A stretch of 38,172 bases of DNA, taken from positions 1 to 38,172 of the forward strand of contig VXNL01000024.1 of the NCBI GenBank assembly GCA_009840635.1, read 5' to 3'. Shown here piece after piece: positions 6,959 to 15,268 of this stretch (its first letter is position 1; each line of letters starts with the position of its first letter). A program made the position numbers and the translations under genes. Under the pieces are notes generated by a model. That model was not told the DNA's origin. It made no database searches and saw only the letters and a list, made by a program, of their open reading frames with translations. The DNA comes from Acidobacteriota bacterium. GTDB lineage: Bacteria; Acidobacteriota; Vicinamibacteria; Marinacidobacterales; Marinacidobacteraceae.

Positions 6959-8330
6959 GGGTCGAGCCGCGTTCTGGATCGGCTCGTTGTGCCTGGGCGC
7001 GGGCTGCGCCAGCACGCCCCTGCCCGAAATCCCGGTGGTTCCCCTCGACGAATGGGCGTACGTGGAGGACCAGGCGCCGGTTCCCGGCCCGAATCTCTCC
7101 GAAGGGGCGGCGCGGGACCTGAGCGAGAGCTGGGGGTTCATCGTGGCGGGACGTCTCGGCGAAGCGGACCTGCAGCTCGCGCCGCTCCGGGCGCTGGCCC
7201 CCGGCGATCCGGGGATCCTCTCGGCCGCTGGTTTCCTCGCCCTCCGGAGCGGCGACCGGTCGGGGGCGGAGGAACTCTTCGGGCGGGCGCTCGAGGCCGC
7301 GCCCGATGACGTCCTGGCGTCGCTCGGGGCCCTCCTCCTGATCCTGGAGAGCGAGGACCAGGAACTGCTCTTCACGAAGCTGAAGCGCTTGTCGGAGCTC
7401 GATCCGGACGCTTCCCTGGTCGTCGAGCGGCTTCCGGGATTGGCGCTCGAGGTGGCGGAGAGCCGCCTCTCGCGCGCCCGGGACCTGGCGCGCGCCGGCG
7501 AATCGGGTCCGTCGGTCGCGGAGGCCTACCGGGCGGCACTGGAAGCCATGCCCGATTCGGCGGATCTGTTCCTCGAAGCGGCCGAGGCGGCCTTCGCCGC
7601 CGGGGACCGGCAGAGCGCGCGCGAGTGGTTCGAGACCGTCGCTCGCAGCCCCGCGGCGAGCAAGCGCCAGGCGCTGCTGTCCGGGCTGGCCGCCGCCGAG
7701 CTGCTGGCCGACGGGCGCCGCTTCGGCGAGAGCCTGACGCGTCTCGACGCGATCCTCCGGGACCCCGCGCTGGGTAGTTTCGCGGACCTCGTGGAACGCG
7801 CCGAAGGGCTCGAACGGCGACTCGAGGTCGCAAGACTCTCGGAGCGCTACACGACGATTCGGGAAGCGGAGCGCATCACCCGCGAGCAACTCGCCGCACT
7901 CCTGGCGGCGGAGATCGGAGAACCGGACGACGACCGCAACACGGACCCGGTGATCGCCATCGATCTCGAACGGAGCTGGGCGGCAAGCCTGATCCAGACG
8001 GCCGTCGGCGCCGGCTATCTCCGTCTGTTCCCCGACCACACCTTCAAACCGCGGGGCCTCGTGACCCGCGGCGAACTCGCGGAGTCCCTGGCCGCCGTGT
8101 TCGGGAAGTTCGACCCGGAGGCTCTCCGGACGGCCGCGGCCGACTCGTCGGAGCTGGACCTGAGCGATGTGCCGCCCGACCACCGTTATCGGGAAGCGGT
8201 CGCCGTCACGGCGCAACTCGGTCTGCTGCGGGTCTCGGCCGCGGGGACGTTCCGGCCGCTCGCGTTCGCCTCCGGCGCGGAGGCGGTGCGCGCGGTCACG
8301 ACGCTCCGGGATCTGCTCGGCAGGTCGTAG
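6930..8330 (+). CDS. TPR lipoprotein with C-terminal SLH domain
   Basis: A 466-residue protein. The N-terminus (hydrophobic AAFWIGSLCLGAGC) looks like a lipoprotein signal with the lipidated Cys at residue 26, though the lipobox (LGAGC) is imperfect. Tetratricopeptide-like helices fill about residues 50-350. Near the C-terminus an S-layer-homology motif is seen (AGYLRLFPDHTFKPRGLVTRGELA). SLH domains bind cell-wall polymers; with a lipid anchor this would tether outer membrane to wall, which is inference. The open frame reaches back to 6732, but that part is the fold-back repeat. The ATG at 6930 is the last start able to give a complete signal and itself lies inside the repeat. No ribosome site is evident. 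Convergent with tyrA, 42 bp apart. Confidence 0.75.
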   Translation: MPHDFRDTALGRAAFWIGSLCLGAGCASTPLPEIPVVPLDEWAYVEDQAPVPGPNLSEGAARDLSESWGFIVAGRLGEADLQLAPLRALAPGDPGILSAAGFLALRSGDRSGAEELFGRALEAAPDDVLASLGALLLILESEDQELLFTKLKRLSELDPDASLVVERLPGLALEVAESRLSRARDLARAGESGPSVAEAYRAALEAMPDSADLFLEAAEAAFAAGDRQSAREWFETVARSPAASKRQALLSGLAAAELLADGRRFGESLTRLDAILRDPALGSFADLVERAEGLERRLEVARLSERYTTIREAERITREQLAALLAAEIGEPDDDRNTDPVIAIDLERSWAASLIQTAVGAGYLRLFPDHTFKPRGLVTRGELAESLAAVFGKFDPEALRTAAADSSELDLSDVPPDHRYREAVAVTAQLGLLRVSAAGTFRPLAFASGAEAVRAVTTLRDLLGRS

Positions 8331-8372
8331 CGCGATACCCCGCCGACACGCCTGGCCGCGTACCGGCTTGGC

Positions 8373-9461
8373 CTAGCCCCGGCCCGAGACGTAGTGCCGG
8401 CCGGCCTTCATGAGCCGGACGAACGCCTCCTCATCGTCGTCGTGGATGACGGCCGCGAGACGGGAGACGGCGGCGGCAAGACTATGGATGGCCGCCGGCC
8501 CGTGGGGGTTCCGTTGCTGGATCTCGTAGTAGAGGTGCGGGTTCTCCCGGGCGACGGCTGCCGATACCCGTAGCTGCCGGTCGAACGTCACGCTCGAAAG
8601 GCGGGCGAGGCGGGGCGCCTGTTCTCCGCTCTCCTGAAGCGCCGTCAGAAACGCCAGGTTCAGCGCGTGGGAGAGCCCGAGGACATAGGCGATCAGGGGA
8701 TCGTGTTCCGCCAGCGGCATTCGCAGGATCTCGGCCATCGTTCCACCGAACACCGAAGCCGCCTCCTCGGCGGCCCCGGGGTGGCCCACGTCCATGACCA
8801 GCACGTGGCAGCCGTGCAGCACATGGGTGTCGGGCCCGAACATGGGGTGCACCGAGGCGACCCGACAGCCATTTTCGGCCAGCGCCCGAAGTCCATGAGC
8901 GAGCGGCGCCTTGACGGACCCGATGTCGAAGATCAGGCCCTGTCTGCGCTCCGCGGCGATTCCCTCCAGCATTCCGGCGCTGATGTGGAGCGGCGCCGCC
9001 ACCACGGTCAGCGCGAACTCGTCCGGGGTCTCCCGCCAGTCCGCAGCCGCCGGAACGCCCGCCGGCGCCCCCGCCGGGTCCGCCACGCGGACCTCATAGC
9101 CCTGCGCAGTCAGGAACCGGCAGAACCAGCGGCCCATGTTCCCGCCGCCGCCGATGACGAGCGCGGGCCGGCCCGCCCCCTGCGCCTCCGCCCGCACCCG
9201 AACGTCTTCCTGCCGGGCGAGCGCGGAGTGCATGAGCAGACCCACCAGATCGGCGGCCAGATCCGGGGGAATACCCCTGGCGGCTGCCTGTGTGCGGGCC
9301 CGCTCCACGACGCGCGCCTCCTGTGCGGGGTCGTGGATCGCCTGCCCGGCGGACTGTTTCAGCCGGCCAATCGCGGTCGTGATCGCATCCCGCCGCGCCC
9401 AGGCGTCCAGGATTTCCTCGTCCACCGCTTCGAGGGCGGCGCGGAGCGCCTCGAGATCCAT
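8373..9461 (-). CDS. tyrA: Bifunctional chorismate mutase / prephenate dehydrogenase (T-protein)
   Basis: A 362-residue fusion. Residues 1-90 are an AroQ-type chorismate mutase (LEALRAALEAVDEEILDAW ... IGRLK). From about residue 98 comes the NAD-binding GGGGNMGRWF and then prephenate dehydrogenase motifs (FDIGSVK, SVHPMFGPD). The order, length and motifs resemble the E. coli T-protein, which turns chorismate into 4-hydroxyphenylpyruvate for tyrosine. The start was set at the ATG before DLEALRAALE; the frame upstream (to 9551) is not conserved-looking and would overlap the divergent permease. It is transcribed away from the permease and is separate from the chorismate operon 2.7 kb to the right. 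Confidence 0.92.
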   Translation of the reverse strand: MDLEALRAALEAVDEEILDAWARRDAITTAIGRLKQSAGQAIHDPAQEARVVERARTQAAARGIPPDLAADLVGLLMHSALARQEDVRVRAEAQGAGRPALVIGGGGNMGRWFCRFLTAQGYEVRVADPAGAPAGVPAAADWRETPDEFALTVVAAPLHISAGMLEGIAAERRQGLIFDIGSVKAPLAHGLRALAENGCRVASVHPMFGPDTHVLHGCHVLVMDVGHPGAAEEAASVFGGTMAEILRMPLAEHDPLIAYVLGLSHALNLAFLTALQESGEQAPRLARLSSVTFDRQLRVSAAVARENPHLYYEIQQRNPHGPAAIHSLAAAVSRLAAVIHDDDEEAFVRLMKAGRHYVSGRG

Positions 9462-9528
9462 ATTCCGAAGTTTAGGAGCCCGGGTGTCCTTTGCCGCCCA
9501 GTACACTCGGTACGGACGACACTTGGGT

Positions 9529-11283
9529 ATGGATTCGGGCGGCGCTCCCACCGCGCAGCACGTCCGCTACGAACCGAACGACCGGCCCCCGCTGCCGATC
9601 ACCATCGGGCTCGGGCTCCAGTACGCGCTGATCTCGGTGGCCAGCGTGGTGCTGGCGCCGACCATCATGATCAGCATCGCCGGGGGCAGCGATGCCTACC
9701 TCTCCTGGGCCGTGTGCGCCGCGCTGTTGATCAGCGGCATCACCACCGCGATCCAGGCGCGCCGGGTGGGACGCATCGGGGCGGGGTACATCCTGGTGAT
9801 GGGCACCTCGACGGCCTTTCTGGCCATCTGCATTTCCGCGCTGGAACGGGGCGGCCCCGGACTCCTCGCGAGCCTGATCATCGTCGCGGCGCTCTTCCAG
9901 TTCGCGCTGGCGGCCAAGATGTCCTTCCTGCGGCACATCTTCACGCCGACCGTGGCCGGCACCGTGCTGATGCTCATCCCGGTGGACGTGGCGCCGGTGA
10001 TCATCCGCAAGCTCACCGACGTGCCCGAAGGCGCGTCAGCGGCGGCGGCCCCGACCGTCGCCGCCGTGACTCTCCTGGTCACGGCCGGAATCGCGCTCCG
10101 TTCCTTCGGCGCGTGGCGGGTGTGGGCGCCGGCTCTCGGCATCGTCGCGGGATGTGTCGTGGGAGGCGTGGGCTTCGGCATCTACGACACCTCCGGCATC
10201 GCGGCCGCTTCCTGGGTGGGGCTTCCCGCGTTCGCGCATCCAGGGCTCGATTTCAGTTTCGGCCCCACGTTCTGGGCACTGCTCCCCGCCTTCGTGCTCG
10301 TGACGCTCGTTGGAGCCATGGACACTCTCGGAGACGCGATCGCCATCCAGCAGGTATCGTGGAGGAAACCGCGGGCGATTGACTTCCGGGCAATTCAGGG
10401 CGCCCTGAACGCCGACGGAGTCGGCAACCTGTTGGCCGGGATCGCCGGCACGGTGCCCAACACGACCTACGGGAACAGCATCGCGGTCGCCGAACTGACG
10501 GGCATCGCCGCCCGCTCGGTGGGATTCTGCGTGGGGATCATCTTTGCGCTGTTCGCCCTGCTGCCGAAGTTCGTGGCCACGGTCATCGCGATTCCCGGAC
10601 CGACGGTGGCCGCCTACTACCTGATCCTGGTCGCCCTGCTCTTCGTTCTGGGCGTGAAGATCATCCTCCAGGACGGCCTCGACTCGCGCCGGAGCCTCGT
10701 GGTGGGACTGGCTTTCTGGATCGGCGCGGCGTTCAAGTTCGGGTGGATCTTTCCCGAGTACTTCGAGGGGCCCTGGAGCGGTTTGCTCGGAAACGGCATG
10801 GCCGTGGGCGGCCTCACGGTGGTGTTCCTGAATCTGCTCGCCGAGTTCGGACGAAAGCGCCGCCTGCGGCTCAGGACCGCCCTCAACGAGGACGCCTTCG
10901 CCGAGGTAGACGGCGTGCTGTCACGGCTCGCGGCCGACCGTCGCTGGGACGAACCCATGGTTCGCCAGCTCCGCGCCGTCGGCGAGGAGACCCTCCACGT
11001 GCTGCTTCGGGACACCGGGAACACGCAGAGGGAGCGGCGGCTGCTTCTTATCGCCGAAGGCGACGCGAACCGGGCGGAACTCGAGTTCATCGCGGCGATG
11101 GAGGACACGAATCTCGAGGACCAGATGGCGATGCTCACCGAAGGAGCCGCCGGAACCCCAAGCGAAGAGGAGTTGCCGCTACGGCTGCTCCGCCACTACG
11201 CCACGTCCGTCCGGCACCAGCAGTACCACGACACCGATGTGGTGGCGGTCCGGGTGGACGCCTCGCGATCCTCCCGCCCCTGA
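9529..11283 (+). CDS. NCS2 (uracil/xanthine-type) permease with long C-terminal cytosolic domain
   Basis: A 584-residue protein. The first about 445 residues carry many hydrophobic helices and NCS2 marks: PITIGLGLQYALISVASVVLAPT near the start, an acidic helix motif (GAMDTLGDA) and the signature VPNTTYGNSIAVAELTGIAA, closest to the UraA type. It probably imports a nucleobase with protons; the base cannot be told. The last about 135 residues are soluble (from EFGRKRRLRLRT) and include EETLHVLL, ELEFIAAMEDTNLEDQ and a conserved-looking RHYATSVRHQQYHDTDVV. That tail recalls a degenerate GHKL/anti-sigma ATPase fold, at low confidence. The ATG at 9529 is the first after the divergent tyrA start, 67 bases away. 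Confidence 0.85.
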   Translation: MDSGGAPTAQHVRYEPNDRPPLPITIGLGLQYALISVASVVLAPTIMISIAGGSDAYLSWAVCAALLISGITTAIQARRVGRIGAGYILVMGTSTAFLAICISALERGGPGLLASLIIVAALFQFALAAKMSFLRHIFTPTVAGTVLMLIPVDVAPVIIRKLTDVPEGASAAAAPTVAAVTLLVTAGIALRSFGAWRVWAPALGIVAGCVVGGVGFGIYDTSGIAAASWVGLPAFAHPGLDFSFGPTFWALLPAFVLVTLVGAMDTLGDAIAIQQVSWRKPRAIDFRAIQGALNADGVGNLLAGIAGTVPNTTYGNSIAVAELTGIAARSVGFCVGIIFALFALLPKFVATVIAIPGPTVAAYYLILVALLFVLGVKIILQDGLDSRRSLVVGLAFWIGAAFKFGWIFPEYFEGPWSGLLGNGMAVGGLTVVFLNLLAEFGRKRRLRLRTALNEDAFAEVDGVLSRLAADRRWDEPMVRQLRAVGEETLHVLLRDTGNTQRERRLLLIAEGDANRAELEFIAAMEDTNLEDQMAMLTEGAAGTPSEEELPLRLLRHYATSVRHQQYHDTDVVAVRVDASRSSRP

Positions 11284-11334
11284 CGGCCCCCCGCTGGTTC
11301 GGCAGCCGGAGCGCATGGCCATCCCTCGTAAGAA

Positions 11335-11370
11335 TAACTTGAGTTAGAATGTAATACGATGCGAATTACA
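11335..11370. promoter_or_regulatory. Two palindromes at the VapBC start (candidate autoregulatory operator)
   Basis: TAACT-TG-AGTTA (11335-11346) and TGTAAT-N9-ATTACA (11350-11370) stand in an AT-rich patch; the second is centred on the antitoxin ATG at 11359. TAGAAT (11345-11350) could be a -10 for an almost leaderless mRNA. VapB-type antitoxins usually bind such palindromes; binding here is inferred. Confidence 0.5.
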
Positions 11371-11589
11371 TCCAAGGGTCAGGTCACGATTCCCCACCGC
11401 TTGCGGCGGGCCTTCGGCCTCCTCCCGAACACGGAAGTGATCTTCGAAGCCGGTGAGGACTGCGTCGTGCTGCGCTCCCGCCTGAGCCGGCGCGAGTTCG
11501 TCCGGGAACGGCTTCGCCAGGCACGCGGCGCCGGGACGGGCACGCGGACAACCGACGAAGTCATACAGATGACCCGTGGGGACGACTGA
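11359..11589 (+). CDS. AbrB/SpoVT-fold antitoxin (VapB-like)
   Basis: A 76-residue protein. Residues 1-45 are a swapped-hairpin AbrB domain (MRITSKGQVTIPHRLRRAFG). The C-terminal 30 residues (RLSRREFVRERLRQARG...) would bind and block the toxin. It is paired head to tail with a PIN-domain gene whose GTG follows the TGA directly, the usual antitoxin-first order. No Shine-Dalgarno is seen upstream. Confidence 0.85.
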   Translation: MRITSKGQVTIPHRLRRAFGLLPNTEVIFEAGEDCVVLRSRLSRREFVRERLRQARGAGTGTRTTDEVIQMTRGDD

Positions 11590-12000
11590 GTGTTCCTGGT
11601 GGACGCCAATGTCCTGCTGGATGTCTCGACGGACGATCCCGTCTGGCGGCCGTGGTCGGAACGCGCCCTGGAGGACGCTCTCGCGGAGGGCCGGGTCTCC
11701 ATCAATCCGATCATCTACGCGGAGCTCGCCTTCGACTTCCCCGATTCGCGCACGCTGGATCGCTGGCTCCGAGACCTCGAGGTCGAGCGGTTGGAACTTC
11801 CCTACGAGGCAGGGTTTCCGGCGGCACGCGCCTACGCGCGCTACCGGCGGGCGGGCGGCGCGCGCCGCTCCCCCCTTCCCGACTTCTACATCGGCGCCCA
11901 CGCCGCGGTCGCCGGGCTGACCCTGATCAGCCGGGACGCCGGCCGCTACCGGACCTACTTCCCCTCGTTGCGGCTGCTCGAGCCGCCCCTGCGGACCTGA
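11590..12000 (+). CDS. PIN-domain toxin ribonuclease (VapC-like)
   Basis: A 136-residue PIN protein. The acidic metal-binding residues expected of VapC are present: D5 (FLVDANVLLD), E45 (YAELAF), D98 (PLPDFYIGAHA) and D116 (LISRDAGRY). VapC toxins cut specific RNAs, often tRNA or rRNA, when freed from antitoxin. The start is GTG immediately after the antitoxin stop, implying coupled translation. All four acidic residues are intact, so it is probably functional. Confidence 0.87.
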   Translation: MFLVDANVLLDVSTDDPVWRPWSERALEDALAEGRVSINPIIYAELAFDFPDSRTLDRWLRDLEVERLELPYEAGFPAARAYARYRRAGGARRSPLPDFYIGAHAAVAGLTLISRDAGRYRTYFPSLRLLEPPLRT

Positions 12001-12140
12001 CCGGGACGGACGTTTCGAGCGCGCCGCAGCGTCGCGCCGAGCCCCGGGCGCGCGGGGAAACCCGGAGGCCCAGGGGCCCGGAAGCGGGCTTCCTCCGCCG
12101 GCCGCCCGACTAAGATGGCGCCGCCCTCCGTGGTGGACCC

Positions 12141-13631
12141 TTGCTTCTTCCCTCCCGTTCCGACTTCCGCGCGCTCGCCCGACAGGCGAACCTGATTCCC
12201 GTCCGGCGGGAGATTCTCGCCGACTGCGACACCCCGGTCTCCACGTTCCTGCGGGTGGGGAATCGCGGGCCGGCGTTCCTGATGGAGTCGGTCGAGGGCG
12301 GCGAGAGCGTGGCCCGGTATTCGTTCCTGGGGTCGAAACCGAGTGTCATCGTCGAGAGCCGCGGCACCGAGATCAGGCGCCGCCACCTGAATGACGGCCG
12401 GGTCGAAACCTGGGAGAGCGCCGAGCCCCTGTCGGCGCTGCGGGACATGCTCGCCGAGGTCACCCCGGCGCAGGTGGAGGGGCTGCCACCTTTCCATGGC
12501 GGTTTCGTCGGCTATCTCGCCTACGACGCGGTACGGCGTTTCGAACGTCTCCCGGACAGCGTGGACGATTCGCTCGGCATTCCGGACGCCATCTTTCAGC
12601 TGACCGACAGCGTGCTGGGCTTCGACCGGGCCCGCAACGTGATCCAGGTGGTCGCAAACGCCAGCGTTCCGGACCCGAGCCTCGCCGATCAGGCCTACGA
12701 CGCCGCCGAGGCGCAGATCGAGGCGACGGTGCGGGAGATCCGGGCCCCGCTCCCCTACCGGCTGGGACTCCCCGGAGGCACCGCCGGACCGCTTCCCGAA
12801 CCGGTCTCCAACACGAGCCGGGAGAGGTACCTCGATTTGGTGCGCCGGGCGAAGGACTACGTCGCCGCCGGGGACATCATCCAGGTCGTTCCCTCCCAGC
12901 GCTTCGAGACGCCGCTCACCGTCCATCCCTTCGACTTCTACCGGGCGCTCCGCGTCGTGAATCCGTCTCCGTACATGTATTACCTCGACTTCGACGGGCT
13001 GGTGGTGGCCGGAGCGTCGCCCGAGATGATGACCCGCACCGAAGACGGGGTGGTCGAGACCCGTCCGATCGCGGGCACCCGGCCTCGCGGCCGGACCCCC
13101 GACGAAGACGCGGCGCTGGCGGCGGAGCTGCTCGCCGACGAGAAGGAACGCGCCGAGCACGTGATGCTCGTGGATCTGGCCCGCAACGACATCGGACGGG
13201 TGGCCGGCTACGGCCAGGTCGAAGTCGAGGACTTCATGAGCATCGAGCGGTATTCGCATGTGATGCACATCGTGTCCCGGGTGCGGGGACAGCTCGGCGC
13301 CGGGATGGACGCCTTCGACGCGCTCCGCGCCACCTTCCCTGCCGGAACGCTCTCCGGCGCCCCCAAGATCCGCGCCATGGAGATCATCGACGAGCTGGAA
13401 ACCGAGCGCCGCGGCGTCTATGGCGGCGCGGTCGGTTACTTCTCGTACGGCGGCGCTTCCGACACGGCCATCGCGATCCGGACGCTGGTCGCCAAGGACG
13501 GCGTCGGCTACTTCCAGGCGGGGGGCGGCGTGGTGGCGGATTCCGACCCCGCCGCCGAGTACGACGAGAGCTGCCACAAGGCGGACGCCGTGCTCGCCGC
13601 CCTGCGCATGGCCCACGAGGGCCTGGACTAA
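12141..13631 (+). CDS. trpE: Anthranilate synthase component I
   Basis: A 496-residue chorismate-binding enzyme. The N-terminal regulatory half has FLMESVEGGESVARYSFLG; the Ser in the MES motif is where tryptophan feedback inhibition acts in known TrpE. The C-terminal catalytic half has DIIQVVPSQRF, TRPIAGTRPRG, EHVMLVDLARNDIGRV and GTLSGAPKIRAMEII. It makes anthranilate from chorismate with glutamine amide delivered by the next gene. An isochorismate or PabB role is less likely given the TrpE-type N-terminus. The start is TTG (GGTGGA five bases before); no ATG fits. It opens the aromatic operon after a 140-bp gap in which I see no leader peptide with tandem Trp codons. Confidence 0.92.
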   Translation: MLLPSRSDFRALARQANLIPVRREILADCDTPVSTFLRVGNRGPAFLMESVEGGESVARYSFLGSKPSVIVESRGTEIRRRHLNDGRVETWESAEPLSALRDMLAEVTPAQVEGLPPFHGGFVGYLAYDAVRRFERLPDSVDDSLGIPDAIFQLTDSVLGFDRARNVIQVVANASVPDPSLADQAYDAAEAQIEATVREIRAPLPYRLGLPGGTAGPLPEPVSNTSRERYLDLVRRAKDYVAAGDIIQVVPSQRFETPLTVHPFDFYRALRVVNPSPYMYYLDFDGLVVAGASPEMMTRTEDGVVETRPIAGTRPRGRTPDEDAALAAELLADEKERAEHVMLVDLARNDIGRVAGYGQVEVEDFMSIERYSHVMHIVSRVRGQLGAGMDAFDALRATFPAGTLSGAPKIRAMEIIDELETERRGVYGGAVGYFSYGGASDTAIAIRTLVAKDGVGYFQAGGGVVADSDPAAEYDESCHKADAVLAALRMAHEGLD

Positions 13632-13640
13632 CGATCCGTC

Positions 13641-14204
13641 ATGACGTTCGTCCTCGACAACTACGACTCCTTTACGTTCAACTTGGTGCAGTTGTTGGGG
13701 GAGTTGGGGGCGCGGCCCGAGGTGTTTCGGAACGATGCGTTGACCCCGGGGGAGGTCCGGGAGCTGAAGCCCGACCGGGTGGTCATCTCCCCGGGTCCCT
13801 GTTCACCGGACAAGGCGGGCATTTCGGTGGACCTCGTGCGGGAACTCGCCGGCGAAACTCCCATCCTGGGGGTGTGCCTCGGCCACCAATCGGTCGTCCA
13901 GGCGCTCGGCGGCCGGATCCGGCGCGCTCACCGCCTGGTCCACGGCAAGACCTCCTCCGTGCGCCATAATGGCGAGGAACTGTTCGCCGGGCTGGAGAAC
14001 CCCTTCGAAGCCACCCGCTATCACTCGCTGGTCGCCGACGAGCCACTCCCGAGCGAGCTCGAGGTGACCGCCCGCTCCGACGACCAGGAGATCATGGGGC
14101 TTCGGCACCGCAGCGCGCCGCTCTGGGGCGTGCAGTTCCACCCCGAATCGATTCTCACTCCCGAAGGGCGACAACTGCTCCAGAACTTTCTCGACCTGAC
14201 ATGA
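13641..14204 (+). CDS. trpG: Anthranilate synthase glutamine amidotransferase component
   Basis: A 187-residue class I glutamine amidotransferase. It shows the opening LDNYDSFTFNL, oxyanion-strand SPGPCSPDKAG, nucleophile elbow GVCLGHQSV and the His-Glu pair in QFHPESILTPEG. It supplies ammonia to TrpE; the same fold serves PabA, and one protein may serve both. Nine bases separate it from trpE, and its stop overlaps the next start in ATGA. Confidence 0.93.
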   Translation: MTFVLDNYDSFTFNLVQLLGELGARPEVFRNDALTPGEVRELKPDRVVISPGPCSPDKAGISVDLVRELAGETPILGVCLGHQSVVQALGGRIRRAHRLVHGKTSSVRHNGEELFAGLENPFEATRYHSLVADEPLPSELEVTARSDDQEIMGLRHRSAPLWGVQFHPESILTPEGRQLLQNFLDLT

Positions 14205-15268
14205 CCAAACGCTCTCCCGACTTCGCGACCATGGTGCTCATCCTGCATCCATGGGCGACGCGGCAGGAAATCGACCACCTGACCCAGCTGATCGAGGAAA
14301 AGGCCCTCGAGTGGGCGCTCCATCCCGGCGAGGTCCGGAACCAGATTCATGTGTTCGGCAACCTCTCGCAGGAAACGGAGGCCTCCTGGCGCACCCAACC
14401 CGGCGTCCAGCAGGTCTACGGTCTCGCCAAGCCCTACAAGCTCGCGAACAAGACCCATCGCAAGTCGAACACCCGCATCCCCATCGGAAGTCAGCAGCTC
14501 GGCAGCGAGGACCTGGTGGTCATCGGGGGGCCCTGCGCCCTCGAGAGCGAGGAGCAGGGCACCACGGCGGCTCTGATGCTCCGGGATATCGGGCTGGAGA
14601 TCATGCGCGCCTCGGCCTTCAAGCCGCGCACCTCGCCGTATTCCTTCCAGGGACTCGGAGTGGACGGCCTTCACATCCTGAACCGCATCCGGCAGCGCAC
14701 CGGCATGCTGGTCGAGACCGAGGTCATGGACGTCCGGGACGTGGAGATCGCCGCCGAACTCGTGGACGTGGTGCGGATCGGCGCCCGCAACATGCAGAAC
14801 TTCGACCTCCTCAAGGAGATGGCCCGCGTCCAGACGCCGGTGATCCTGAAGCGCGGCGCCTCGAACACCATCCGCGAGTTCCTGCTGGCCACCGAGTACA
14901 TCCTGCAGGGGAACCCGAACGTCATCCTCTGCGAACGCGGGATCCGCTCGTTCGAGACCGCCTACCGCAACACCCTCGACGTGGGGGCGATTGCGGTGCT
15001 GAAGCAGGAAACCCACCTCCCGGTCATTGCCGACCCGAGCCACGCCGCCGGGAACAAGACGCTGGTTCCGGCACTGTCACTGGCGGCGGTCGCGGCCGGC
15101 GCCGACGGACTCATCGTCGAGGTGCATCCCAATCCCGCGGTGGCGCTCAGCGACGGCGACCAATCGCTCTATCCGCATCAGTTCATGAACCTCATGGATG
15201 ACCTGCGGAAGGTGGCGGCGGCCGTCGGGAGACGGGTGCTGCGGCACCGGCCGGCGCCTGCAACTTGA
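14201..15268 (+). CDS. aroF: 3-deoxy-7-phosphoheptulonate (DAHP) synthase, type I-beta with N-terminal ferredoxin-like domain
   Basis: A 355-residue enzyme that joins phosphoenolpyruvate and erythrose 4-phosphate, the entry step to the shikimate pathway. Residues 10-75 form the ferredoxin-like regulatory domain typical of Thermotoga-type DAHP synthases, where Tyr or Phe binds in known examples. The barrel shows VVIGGPCALES, AFKPRTSPYSFQG, VILKRGASNTI and PVIADPSHAAG. The ATG overlaps the trpG stop by 4 bases. The symbol is used in the broad sense; aroG would be equally acceptable. Confidence 0.93.
   Translation: MTKRSPDFATMVLILHPWATRQEIDHLTQLIEEKALEWALHPGEVRNQIHVFGNLSQETEASWRTQPGVQQVYGLAKPYKLANKTHRKSNTRIPIGSQQLGSEDLVVIGGPCALESEEQGTTAALMLRDIGLEIMRASAFKPRTSPYSFQGLGVDGLHILNRIRQRTGMLVETEVMDVRDVEIAAELVDVVRIGARNMQNFDLLKEMARVQTPVILKRGASNTIREFLLATEYILQGNPNVILCERGIRSFETAYRNTLDVGAIAVLKQETHLPVIADPSHAAGNKTLVPALSLAAVAAGADGLIVEVHPNPAVALSDGDQSLYPHQFMNLMDDLRKVAAAVGRRVLRHRPAPAT

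Noticed and set aside
12001..12140. Possible tryptophan attenuator before trpE
   Set aside because: No short reading frame with tandem Trp codons and no terminator-antiterminator pair was seen.
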